Shown: positions 34,165 through 41,887 of the stretch, piece after piece
Numbering within the stretch: the first letter of the stretch is position 1
Layout: each line of letters starts with the position of its first letter
DNA from: Prado023 sp963774745
GTDB lineage: Bacteria > Actinomycetota > Actinomycetes > S36-B12 > CAIYMF01
Length of the DNA stretch: 64,000 nt
Reading direction: 5' to 3'
Assembly: GCA_963774745.1 (NCBI GenBank)
Contig: CAVZGE010000003.1
Location: forward strand, 310,001 to 374,000
Program-made: the position numbers and the translations under genes
The notes under the pieces: model-generated
What the model saw: only the letters and a program-made list of their open reading frames with translations
Told to the model about the DNA's origin: nothing
Databases searched by the model: none

Positions 34165-34222
34165 GACGAACGACAACAACGACGTGCCCCGCCAGCCGGT
34201 GGGGATGGAACGAGGAGAGACG

Positions 34223-35857
34223 ATGACGGAGCTGGCGATCAGTGCCGACGAGATCCGCGCCGCGATCGAGCGCAACGTCGCGGCGTTCGCGCCGGAGACC
34301 GCACGCGAAGAGGTCGGCCGCGTGGTCGAGACCGGCGACGGGATCGCACGTGTCGAGGGACTGCATTCGGCGATGACCAACGAGCTGCTCGAGTTCGAGG
34401 GCGGGCTGCTGGGACTGGCGCTGAACCTCGACGTCCGTGAGATCGGCGTCGTGCTCCTCGGCGACGGTTCGCTGGTCGAGGAGGGCCAGACGGTCAAGCG
34501 CACCGGCGAGGTCCTGTCCGTGCCGGTCGGCGACGGGTACCTGGGCCGCGTGGTGGACCCCCTGGGCAACCCCATCGACGGCCGGGGCGCCATCGAGACC
34601 TCGGCCCGCCGCGCCCTGGAGCTGCAGGCCCCCACGGTCGTGCAGCGCCAGCCGGTGAAGGAGTCCATGGCCACGGGCATCAAGGCCATCGACGCCATGA
34701 CCGCCATCGGCCGCGGCCAGCGCCAGCTGATCATCGGCGACCGGCAGACCGGCAAGACTGCCGTGTGCCTGGACACGATCATCAACCAGAAGGCCAACTG
34801 GGAGTCCGGCGACCCGACCAAGCAGGTGCGCTGCATCTACGTCGCGATCGGCCAGAAGGGCACCACGATCGCCGGTGTCCGCGGCGCGCTCGAGGAGTAC
34901 GGCGCGATGGAGTACACCACCATCATCGCCGCCCCGGCCTCGGACTCCGCCGGCTTCAAGTACCTCGCGCCCTACACCGGGTCGGCCATCGGCCAGCACT
35001 GGATGTACGAGGGCAAGCACGTCCTGATCATCTTCGACGACCTGTCCAAGCAGGCCGAGGCCTACCGCGCCGTGTCGCTGCTGCTGCGCCGCCCGCCCGG
35101 CCGCGAGGCCTACCCCGGTGACGTCTTCTACCTGCACTCCCGGCTCCTGGAGCGCTGCGCGAAGCTCTCCGACGAGCTCGGCGGCGGCTCGATGACCGGC
35201 CTGCCGATCATCGAGACCAAGGCCAACGACGTCTCGGCCTACATCCCGACCAACGTGATCTCGATCACCGACGGGCAGTGCTTCCTGGAGTCCGACCTGT
35301 TCAACTCCGGTGTCCGCCCGGCCATCAACGTGGGCATCTCGGTCTCCCGGGTCGGCGGCTCGGCGCAGGCCAAGGCCATGAAGAAGGTCGCCGGGCGCCT
35401 TCGCCTGGACCTCGCCCAGTTCCGCGAGCTCGAGGCGTTCGCCGCCTTCGGCTCCGACCTGGACTCAGCCTCCAAGGCTCAGCTCGCGCGCGGCACCCGA
35501 CTGGTCGAGATCCTCAAGCAGCCGCAGTACCAGCCGCAGTCCCTCGAGGTCGAGGTGATCTCGGTGTGGGCGGGCACGACCGGCCAGCTCGACGAGGTCC
35601 CGGTGGAGGACGTGCGCCGCTTCGACTCCGAGTTCATGGAGTATGTCCGGCGCGAGCACTCGGCGATCCCTGATGCGATCCGCACCACCGGCGACCTGTC
35701 GGACGACACGGTCTCGGGGCTCGAGACCGCGATGACCGACTTCAAGCGCACCTTCACCACCAGCGAGGGCCACGTGCTGGTCAAGGATGTCCCGGTTGCG
35801 CCGGTCGAGGAGGCCGACGTGCTGCACACCCAGATCACCAAGGTCGTGCGGAAGTAG
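34223..35857 (+). CDS. atpA: ATP synthase F1 subunit alpha
   Basis: Non-catalytic nucleotide-binding subunit, 544 aa. Walker A GDRQTGKT (Lys178), KGTTIAGV, and the signature PAINVGISVSRVGG are present. ATG 34223 is chosen for GAGGAGAG directly upstream and the conserved MTELAI start; GTG 34184 is upstream in frame but adds unconserved sequence. Confidence 0.97.
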   Translation: MTELAISADEIRAAIERNVAAFAPETAREEVGRVVETGDGIARVEGLHSAMTNELLEFEGGLLGLALNLDVREIGVVLLGDGSLVEEGQTVKRTGEVLSVPVGDGYLGRVVDPLGNPIDGRGAIETSARRALELQAPTVVQRQPVKESMATGIKAIDAMTAIGRGQRQLIIGDRQTGKTAVCLDTIINQKANWESGDPTKQVRCIYVAIGQKGTTIAGVRGALEEYGAMEYTTIIAAPASDSAGFKYLAPYTGSAIGQHWMYEGKHVLIIFDDLSKQAEAYRAVSLLLRRPPGREAYPGDVFYLHSRLLERCAKLSDELGGGSMTGLPIIETKANDVSAYIPTNVISITDGQCFLESDLFNSGVRPAINVGISVSRVGGSAQAKAMKKVAGRLRLDLAQFRELEAFAAFGSDLDSASKAQLARGTRLVEILKQPQYQPQSLEVEVISVWAGTTGQLDEVPVEDVRRFDSEFMEYVRREHSAIPDAIRTTGDLSDDTVSGLETAMTDFKRTFTTSEGHVLVKDVPVAPVEEADVLHTQITKVVRK

Positions 35858-35860
35858 CTC

Positions 35861-36835
35861 ATGGGCGCCCAAATGCGGGTCTACCGACGCCGGATCAAGA
35901 GCGTCCAGCAGACCAAGAAGATCACCAAGGCGATGGAGCTCATCGCCTCATCGCGGATCGTCAAGGCCCAGAGGCACCTGGCTGCTGCGCTGCCCTACAC
36001 CCGCGAGCTCGTGCTGGCCATCTCGGCGGCGGTGTCGATGTCCGCCGAGGCCGACCACCCGCTGATCTCCCAGAAGGACAACCGCAAGCGTGCGGCGGTG
36101 CTGCTGATCGGTGCGGACCGCGGCCTGGCCGGCGCGTACTCGTCGAACATCATCCGAGAGGGTGAGGGGCTCAACGCCTACCTGCGCGAGCAGGGCATCG
36201 AGCCGGTGCACTTCCTCGTCGGGCGCAAGGTCGTGAACTTCTACAAGTTCCGCGAGCGCTATGTCGAGGGGGAGTACGTCGGGTTCACCGACCAGCCCAC
36301 CGTCGAGGACGCCAAGGAGGTGGCCCTCGGACTGCTGGCCTCGTTCCTCTCCGACAGCCAGACCGAGGGCGGCACCGACGAGATCCACATCATCTACACC
36401 CACTTCGTGAACATGGGTCGCCAGGAGGTCCGGATCCGCCGGATCCTGCCGATCGAGGTCGTCGAGCAGGTCGTCAACGCAAGCGGCCAGGCCGAGCTCC
36501 AGCCCGTCCGCGACTCCGACGGCACCCAGGCTGCGGCAGCCGTGGCCGCTGCAGCAATGCCCCTCTACGAGTTCGAGCCCGACGCCGACACCGTGCTCGA
36601 CGAGCTGCTCCCGCGCTACGTCGAGAACCTCGTCTACACCGCCCTGCTCGAGGGGGCCGCCTCCGAGCACGCCGCCCGCCGGCGCGCGATGAAGTCGGCC
36701 ACTGACAACGCGGAGGAGCTCATCAAGAGCCTCACGCAGCAGGCGAACCAAGCACGCCAGACCGAGATCACCCAGGAGATTTCCGAGATCGTCGGCGGGG
36801 CCGACGCCCTCGCCTCCGCCACAGCAGGAAGTTGA
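35861..36835 (+). CDS. atpG: ATP synthase F1 subunit gamma
   Basis: Central rotor shaft, 324 aa. Conserved ends: RRIKSVQQTKKITKAMELIA at the N terminus and ARRRAMKSATDNAEELI at the C terminus, which form the rotor coiled coil. A middle insertion (about residues 205-235, Ala-rich) is typical of Actinobacteria. Starts 3 bp after atpA. Confidence 0.96.
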   Translation: MGAQMRVYRRRIKSVQQTKKITKAMELIASSRIVKAQRHLAAALPYTRELVLAISAAVSMSAEADHPLISQKDNRKRAAVLLIGADRGLAGAYSSNIIREGEGLNAYLREQGIEPVHFLVGRKVVNFYKFRERYVEGEYVGFTDQPTVEDAKEVALGLLASFLSDSQTEGGTDEIHIIYTHFVNMGRQEVRIRRILPIEVVEQVVNASGQAELQPVRDSDGTQAAAAVAAAAMPLYEFEPDADTVLDELLPRYVENLVYTALLEGAASEHAARRRAMKSATDNAEELIKSLTQQANQARQTEITQEISEIVGGADALASATAGS

Positions 36836-36843
36836 GGATCCCC

Positions 36844-38289
36844 ATGACCGCCTCGGTTGAGACCGCACAGGGTGTGGGCCGCGTGGCCCGCGTCACCGGC
36901 CCTGTCGTCGACGTGGAGTTCCCCGTCGAGGCCATGCCCGCACTAATGAACGCGCTGCACGTCGACGTGTCCTTCGGGATCGGCGAGGAGGGCGGTGGCG
37001 GTCACATGCTGACCCTCGAGGTCGCCCAGCACCTCGGCGACAACCTGGTGCGCGCGATCTCGATGCAGCCCACCGACGGCCTGGTCCGCGGTGCTGAGGT
37101 GCGTGACACGGGTGGCCCGATCACGGTGCCGGTCGGCGACGTGACCGTGGGCCACGTCTGGAACACCCTCGGCAAGCCGCTGGACGTGCCGGAGTCGACG
37201 CTGGAGATCACCGAGCGCTGGGGCATCCACCGCCAGCCGCCGGCCTTCGACCAGTTGGAGTCCAAGACCGAGGTCTTCTGGACCGGGATCAAGGTCATCG
37301 ACCTGCTGACCCCCTACGTCAAGGGCGGCAAGATCGGCCTGTTCGGCGGGGCCGGCGTGGGCAAGACCGTGTTGATCCAGGAGATGATCTACCGGGTGGC
37401 CGAGAACTTCAGCGGCGTGTCGGTGTTCGCGGGCGTGGGCGAGCGCACCCGCGAGGGCAACGACCTGTTCCTGGAGATGACCGAGTCCGGCGTCCTGGCC
37501 AAGACCGCCCTGGTGTTCGGCCAGATGGACGAGCCGCCCGGCACCCGCCTGCGCGTCGCCCTGACCGCCCTGACGATGGCGGAGTACTTCCGCGACGTGC
37601 AGAACCAGGACGTGCTGCTGTTCATCGACAACATCTTCCGGTTCACCCAGGCCGGCTCGGAGGTCTCCACCCTGCTGGGCCGCATGCCCTCGGCCGTGGG
37701 CTACCAGCCCACCCTGGCCGACGAGATGGGCATGCTCCAGGAGCGGATCACCTCAACGCGGGGCCACTCCATCACCTCGCTGCAGGCCATCTACGTGCCC
37801 GCCGACGACCTGACCGACCCGGCTCCCGCCACCACCTTCGCCCACCTCGACGCCACCACGACGTTGAGCCGGCCGATCTCGGAGCTGGGCATCTACCCCG
37901 CGGTGGACCCCCTGGACTCCACCTCGCGCATCCTCGACCCGCGCGTCGTGGGCGACGAGCACTACGCGGTGGCCGCGCGAACGAAGGAGATCCTGCAGCG
38001 CTACAAGGACCTGCAGGACATCATCGCGATCCTGGGCATCGACGAGCTCTCGGAGGAGGACAAGGTCCTGGTCAACCGGGCACGGCGCATCCAGCGCTTC
38101 CTGAGCCAGAACATGTTCGTGGCCGAGGCGTTCACCGGCCAGCCCGGCTCGTTCGTCCCCGTCGAGGAGACGGTCGCCGCGTTCAAGGCCCTGGCCGAGG
38201 GCGAGTACGACCACATCCCGGAGCAGGCGTTCTTCATGGCCGGCGGCATCGAGGACGTCGAGCGCAACGCCGCCAAGCTGAAGGGCTGA
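36844..38289 (+). CDS. atpD: ATP synthase F1 subunit beta
   Basis: Catalytic subunit, 481 aa. Walker A GGAGVGKT (Lys174), catalytic Glu in GERTREGNDL, Walker B VLLFIDNIFRF, DELSEED loop (IDELSEEDK) that contacts gamma. ATG 36844 is used; TTG 36832 upstream overlaps the atpG stop and lacks conservation. Confidence 0.97.
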   Translation: MTASVETAQGVGRVARVTGPVVDVEFPVEAMPALMNALHVDVSFGIGEEGGGGHMLTLEVAQHLGDNLVRAISMQPTDGLVRGAEVRDTGGPITVPVGDVTVGHVWNTLGKPLDVPESTLEITERWGIHRQPPAFDQLESKTEVFWTGIKVIDLLTPYVKGGKIGLFGGAGVGKTVLIQEMIYRVAENFSGVSVFAGVGERTREGNDLFLEMTESGVLAKTALVFGQMDEPPGTRLRVALTALTMAEYFRDVQNQDVLLFIDNIFRFTQAGSEVSTLLGRMPSAVGYQPTLADEMGMLQERITSTRGHSITSLQAIYVPADDLTDPAPATTFAHLDATTTLSRPISELGIYPAVDPLDSTSRILDPRVVGDEHYAVAARTKEILQRYKDLQDIIAILGIDELSEEDKVLVNRARRIQRFLSQNMFVAEAFTGQPGSFVPVEETVAAFKALAEGEYDHIPEQAFFMAGGIEDVERNAAKLKG

Positions 38290-38299
38290 GGGGCCCGTC

Positions 38300-38713
38300 A
38301 TGGCGGAGCTCAAGGTCTCCCTGGTCGCGATGGATCGTGAGCTCTGGGTCGGCCCGGCGCGCATGGTGGTCGCCACGACCCCCGAGGGCGAGATCGGGAT
38401 CCTCCCGGGTCACGAGCCGGTGCTGGCACTGCTCGTCGACGGTCCCGTGCGGATCGAGACGCTGGAGGGCGAGAAGGTCGGTGCCGCGGTGCACGGAGGC
38501 TTCTTCTCGGTGGCCAACAACGAGGTGGCGATCCTCGCCGAGACCGCGGAGCTGGACAGCGAGATCGACGTCGCGCGCGCACAGGCGGCCCTCGACCGGA
38601 TCATGGCCGACGGCACGGTGACCAAGGCGGAGAAGGCCGCCGAGCTGCGAGCACGCACCCGGCTCAAGGCAGCGATGAGCGTCGAGTCCAGGACGATGCA
38701 CCTCGGCGGCTGA
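38300..38713 (+). CDS. atpC: ATP synthase F1 subunit epsilon
   Basis: 137 aa: N-terminal beta-sandwich (ATTPEGEIGILPGHEPVLALL) and C-terminal helical hairpin (EIDVARAQAALDRIM...ARTRLKAAM). Last gene of the ATP synthase operon; followed by hairpins and a convergent gene. Confidence 0.95.
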   Translation: MAELKVSLVAMDRELWVGPARMVVATTPEGEIGILPGHEPVLALLVDGPVRIETLEGEKVGAAVHGGFFSVANNEVAILAETAELDSEIDVARAQAALDRIMADGTVTKAEKAAELRARTRLKAAMSVESRTMHLGG

Positions 38714-38772
38714 CCCGGCTGGGTTCGGCGATCCCGCCCGCACGCTGCCGACCGACGCTCCGACCGCAGCCC

Positions 38773-38802
38773 GGTTCTGTCCGCTTTCGCGCGGACCGAA
38801 CC
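38773..38802. terminator. Hairpin after atpC
   Basis: GGTTCTGTCCGC, loop TTTCGC, GCGGACCGAACC: 12-bp stem with one mismatch, 59 bp after the atpC stop and before the convergent adenosyltransferase gene. Likely ends the ATP synthase transcript. Its sequence recurs, inverted, at 40894-40916. Confidence 0.5.
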
Positions 38803-38811
38803 CGAGTTGGA

Positions 38812-38845
38812 CCGGATCTCGGAGCGCGGATGGTCGCAGATCCGG
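38812..38845. terminator. Second hairpin between atpC and the adenosyltransferase gene
   Basis: CCGGATCT (38812-38819) and AGATCCGG (38838-38845) pair perfectly around an 18-nt loop. A further CCCGC/GCGGG stem (38851-38866) follows. Together they could terminate from both directions. Confidence 0.35.
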
Positions 38846-38891
38846 ACAAGCCCGCGAACATGCGGGGGCCCGCGGGCCCGCGGGCGGGGCG

Positions 38892-39467
38892 TCAGCGCCG
38901 CTCGCCGCCGGGCTTCCAGAGGATGTCGCCGGTCGCGAGATTGGCGTGGCGGGCCAGGACGAACAGCAGGTCCGACAGGCGGTTGAGGTAGGTGGCCGGC
39001 AGTGCCGTCATCTCGTCGGCATGCAGCGCCATCGCCGCCCAGGTGGCGCGCTCTGCACGCCGGACCACGGTGCGGGCCACGTGCAGGTGCGCCGACGCAG
39101 CCGTCCCACCGGGGAGCACGAACGAGCGCAGCGTGGGCAGCTGGGCGTTGTAGTGATCGATCTCGGCCTCGAGCCGCTCGATGTAGTCGGGTTCGACCCG
39201 GAGCGGCGGGAACTCGGGATCAGCCACCACGGGGGTGCACAGGTCGGCGCCCACGTCGAACAGCTCGTTCTGGATCCTCAGCAGCACGGCGCGCACGTCC
39301 GGGGTGACCTCGGCCGTTGCCAGGACGACCCCGAGCACGCAGTTGGCCTCGTCCACGTCGGCATAGGCGACCAGGCGCAGGTCGTTCTTGGTCGTTCGGC
39401 TCATGTCACCCAGGGAGGTGCTGCCGTCGTCGCCGGTGCGGGTGTAGATACGGGTGAGATTGACCAT
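38892..39467 (-). CDS. Cob(I)alamin adenosyltransferase, PduO type
   Basis: Transfers the adenosyl group of ATP to cob(I)alamin to make coenzyme B12; 191 aa. N-terminal ATP-binding RIYTRTGDDGSTSLGD, then VDEANCVLG, and the C-terminal RRAERATWA and NRLSDLLFVLARHAN motifs. It sits between the ATP synthase operon and murA, the place I recall in mycobacteria. Here the ethylmalonyl-CoA and IcmA-type mutases a few kb away need its product. The promoter is divergent from and adjacent to that of murA. Confidence 0.94.
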   Translation of the reverse strand: MVNLTRIYTRTGDDGSTSLGDMSRTTKNDLRLVAYADVDEANCVLGVVLATAEVTPDVRAVLLRIQNELFDVGADLCTPVVADPEFPPLRVEPDYIERLEAEIDHYNAQLPTLRSFVLPGGTAASAHLHVARTVVRRAERATWAAMALHADEMTALPATYLNRLSDLLFVLARHANLATGDILWKPGGERR

Positions 39468-39473
39468 GCGAGC

Positions 39474-39479
39474 AGCCTA
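39474..39479 (-). promoter_or_regulatory. -10 box TAGGCT of the adenosyltransferase gene, leaderless spacing
   Basis: On the minus strand TAGGCT lies 6 nt before ATG 39467. It is back to back with the murA -10 box 30 bp away, so the two promoters share DNA. Confidence 0.5.
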
Positions 39480-39509
39480 TGCCCACGGCCTCGCGGCCGC
39501 CGTCGGCCC

Positions 39510-39515
39510 TACGAT
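39510..39515 (+). promoter_or_regulatory. -10 box TACGAT of murA, leaderless spacing
   Basis: TACGAT lies 7 nt before ATG 39523. It overlaps the alternative ATG 39514, so if this is the promoter only 39523 can be the start. Confidence 0.5.
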
Positions 39516-39522
39516 GGCCCCC

Positions 39523-40815
39523 ATGCAGCAGGTGTTCCGGGTCACGGGCGGTCGGCGTCTCGAGGGCGAGATCGGCGTCGTGGGCGCCAAGAACAGCGTC
39601 CTCAAGCTGATGGCCGCCGCCCTGCTCGCGCGGGGACGCACGACGATCACCAACGTCCCGGACATCCTCGACGTCGCGATCATGGCCGAGCTGCTGCGGC
39701 GACTGGGCTGCGAGGTCGAGCACGAGCGGCACTCCCCGATGCTCGGTGGCAGGGTCACCATCGACGTCCCTGATGTCCCGCACCACCAGGCCGACTACGA
39801 CCTGGTGCGCAGGATGCGCGCGTCGATCTGCGTGCTCGGACCGCTCATCGCGCGGTGCGGCGCTGCCGATGTGGCCCTGCCCGGCGGGGATGCGATCGGC
39901 TCGAGGGGCCTCGACATGCACATCGCCGGGCTGCAGAAGCTCGGGGCCACCTTCGAGAACGAGCACGGCTTCCTCGTGGCCAAGGCCCGAGCGCTGCACG
40001 GCGGCCAGATCTGGCTGGACTTCCCGAGCGTCGGGGCGACCGAGAACATCCTGATGGCCGCGGTGCTGGCCCACGGTGTCACCGTGATCGACAACGCCGC
40101 GCGCGAGCCGGAGATCATCGACATCTGCCAGATGCTCAACGACATGGGCGCGCACATCGAGGGCGCGGGATCCTCGACGCTGACCATCGAGGGCGTGTCG
40201 GAGCTGCATCCGGTCGAGCACGCCACCGTCCCGGACCGGATCGTTGCCGGCACGTGGGCCGTCGCCGCCGCGATCACGGGCGGCGACGTGTTCGTCCGGG
40301 GCGCCATCGGCCGGCACCTGGAGATGGCCCTGGACAAGCTGGCCTCCGCGGGGGCCACCGTCCACGTCGAGGACGACGGGTTCCGGGTCCGCATGGACGA
40401 CCGGCCTCGTGCGGTCGACATCGTCACCCTGCCCTACCCGGGGTTCCCGACGGACCTGCAGCCGCAGTTCATCGCCCTCAACGCGATCGCGGACGGCACC
40501 GCGATGATCACCGAGAACCTGTTCGAGGCGCGGTTCCGGTTCGTCAACGAGATCGTCCGCCTCGGCGCCGACGTGCGCACCGACGGCCATCACGCCCTGG
40601 TCCGGGGGAAGGTCGGGCTCTCGGGCGCCCCGGTCGAGGCCGCCGACATCCGGGCCGGGGCCGGGCTGGTGCTGGCCGGGCTGGCGGCGCAGGGATACAC
40701 CACGGTCTACGAGATCCACCACGTGGAGCGCGGCTACGCCGGGTTCGTCCCGAACCTGGTGGGCATCGGTGCCCAGATCGAGCGGGTCGACATGCCCAGC
40801 CCCTTCGACGACTGA
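39523..40815 (+). CDS. murA: UDP-N-acetylglucosamine 1-carboxyvinyltransferase, Asp-type active site
   Basis: First committed step of peptidoglycan synthesis: enolpyruvyl transfer from PEP to UDP-GlcNAc; 430 aa, cytoplasmic. Conserved features are GAKNSVLKLMAAALLA near the N terminus, LDFPSVGATENILMAAV and YPGFPTDLQPQ. In the active-site loop PGGDAIGSRGLDMHI the Cys found in most bacteria is Asp123. The same Cys-to-Asp change in M. tuberculosis and chlamydiae prevents covalent fosfomycin binding, so resistance is predicted. ATG 39523 is favoured by the -10 box just upstream. Confidence 0.97.
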   Translation: MQQVFRVTGGRRLEGEIGVVGAKNSVLKLMAAALLARGRTTITNVPDILDVAIMAELLRRLGCEVEHERHSPMLGGRVTIDVPDVPHHQADYDLVRRMRASICVLGPLIARCGAADVALPGGDAIGSRGLDMHIAGLQKLGATFENEHGFLVAKARALHGGQIWLDFPSVGATENILMAAVLAHGVTVIDNAAREPEIIDICQMLNDMGAHIEGAGSSTLTIEGVSELHPVEHATVPDRIVAGTWAVAAAITGGDVFVRGAIGRHLEMALDKLASAGATVHVEDDGFRVRMDDRPRAVDIVTLPYPGFPTDLQPQFIALNAIADGTAMITENLFEARFRFVNEIVRLGADVRTDGHHALVRGKVGLSGAPVEAADIRAGAGLVLAGLAAQGYTTVYEIHHVERGYAGFVPNLVGIGAQIERVDMPSPFDD

Positions 40816-40849
40816 GCCGGCCTGTGCCGTGGCGCGGTTCGTCCGCGGC

Positions 40850-40869
40850 TCGGAGCAAGCATGCTCCGA
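40850..40869. terminator. Hairpin after murA
   Basis: TCGGAGCA, loop AGCA, TGCTCCGA: a perfect 8-bp stem 35 bp past the murA stop. No T-run. Confidence 0.45.
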
Positions 40870-40893
40870 ACGGCGGACCGGTCGGGGGCCCGG

Positions 40894-40916
40894 CCGCGCG
40901 AAAGTGGACAGACCGG
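40894..40916 (+). repeat. Copy of an element also found, inverted, after atpC
   Basis: CCGCGCGAAAGTGGACAGA followed by CCGG matches the reverse complement of 38771-38794 with one substitution and one missing base. The two copies bracket the adenosyltransferase-murA pair in opposite orientations. Confidence 0.5.
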
Positions 40917-40970
40917 TCGGGTGGGGCGCGCGGATCGGCCGTCGCATGGGCGATCCGGGGCGGGGACCCT

Positions 40971-40992
40971 GAGGTTACCGAGCAGTAACCTC
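40971..40992 (+). promoter_or_regulatory. 22-bp palindromic operator of the 3-hydroxybutyryl-CoA dehydrogenase/ecm operon
   Basis: Perfect arms GAGGTTAC (40971-40978) and GTAACCTC (40985-40992) around centre CGAGCA. A near-identical site stands before ccr (49970-49991). The site overlaps possible promoter parts: TTACCG as -35 with TAGGAT (40999-41004) as -10 at 18 bp, or TAACCT (40986-40991) as -10. Either position fits a repressor. The 3' edge is 42 nt before the ATG at 41035. Confidence 0.7.
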
Positions 40993-41034
40993 GGGCGATA
41001 GGATCGATCGAACTGCCGTCCTCAAGGAGGTCCT

Positions 41035-41886
41035 ATGTCCACTGTCATGGTCGTCGGAGCGGGGCTCATGGGCTCGGGGATCGCGCAGGTCAGCGCGGTC
41101 GCGGGGCACGAGGTGATCCTGCGCGACATCACCGACGAGGCTGTCGCCAAGGGCCGCGGCGCGATCGAGGCCTCCCTGGCCCGGTTCGCCGAGAAGGGCG
41201 CGCTCAGCCCCGCGGATGCCGAGGCCGCGCTGGCCCGCATCACCGGCACGACCGACCTCGACGGCGCCGCTGGTGCCGACATCGTCGTCGAGGCGATCAT
41301 CGAGGAGGTGGACCTGAAGGCTGCGCTGTTCGCCGACCTGGACCGCTTGGCCCCGGCGGGAGCGGTCCTGGCGACGAACACCTCAGCCATCCCGATCACC
41401 CGGATCGCCGCGGCGACCCAGCGCCCCGAAGCAGTCGTCGGCACGCACTTCTTCTCCCCGGTGCCGATGATGAAGCTCTGCGAGCTGGTCCGGGGCCTGA
41501 AGACCTCCGACGAGACCCTGGCCGCAGCACGCTCGTGGGCTGAGGGCATCGGCAAGACCTGCATCGTGGTCAACCGCGACGTCGCCGGATTCGTGACCAC
41601 CCGGATCATCACCGCCCTGGTCAACGAGGCGATCCGCCTGGTGGAGACCGGCGTCGCCTCGCCGGAGGACGTCGACATCGCCTGCCGGCTCGGCTTCGGC
41701 CACGCGATGGGACCACTGGCCACCGCCGACCTCACCGGCATCGACGTCATGCGCCGCGCCTCGATGTCGATCTACAACGAGACCGCCGAGCCGTCGTTCT
41801 ACCCGCCGGAGCTGATCACCCGGATGGCGATCGCCGGTGACCTCGGCCGCAAGTCCGGTCGGGGCTTCTACACCTACGGAGGCTGA
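41035..41886 (+). CDS. 3-hydroxybutyryl-CoA dehydrogenase
   Basis: NAD(P)-dependent interconversion of acetoacetyl-CoA and (S)-3-hydroxybutyryl-CoA; 283 aa, cytoplasmic. Rossmann loop VVGAGLMGSGIAQ, EAIIEEVDLK, catalytic His region GTHFFSPVPMMKL, and GFVTTRIITALVNEAI with the conserved C-terminal domain GHAMGPLATADLTGID. Strong ribosome-binding site AAGGAGG 6 nt before ATG. One base separates it from the ethylmalonyl-CoA mutase gene, so they form an operon behind the palindromic operator. Paralogous to the double enzyme at 44750-46525. Confidence 0.93.
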   Translation: MSTVMVVGAGLMGSGIAQVSAVAGHEVILRDITDEAVAKGRGAIEASLARFAEKGALSPADAEAALARITGTTDLDGAAGADIVVEAIIEEVDLKAALFADLDRLAPAGAVLATNTSAIPITRIAAATQRPEAVVGTHFFSPVPMMKLCELVRGLKTSDETLAAARSWAEGIGKTCIVVNRDVAGFVTTRIITALVNEAIRLVETGVASPEDVDIACRLGFGHAMGPLATADLTGIDVMRRASMSIYNETAEPSFYPPELITRMAIAGDLGRKSGRGFYTYGG

Positions 41887-41887
41887 C

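Noticed and set aside
39468..39522. Cobalamin riboswitch before the adenosyltransferase gene, murA or ccr
   Set aside because: The gap is only 55 bp and both promoters are leaderless. The ccr leader is also too short and has no B12-box-like sequence.
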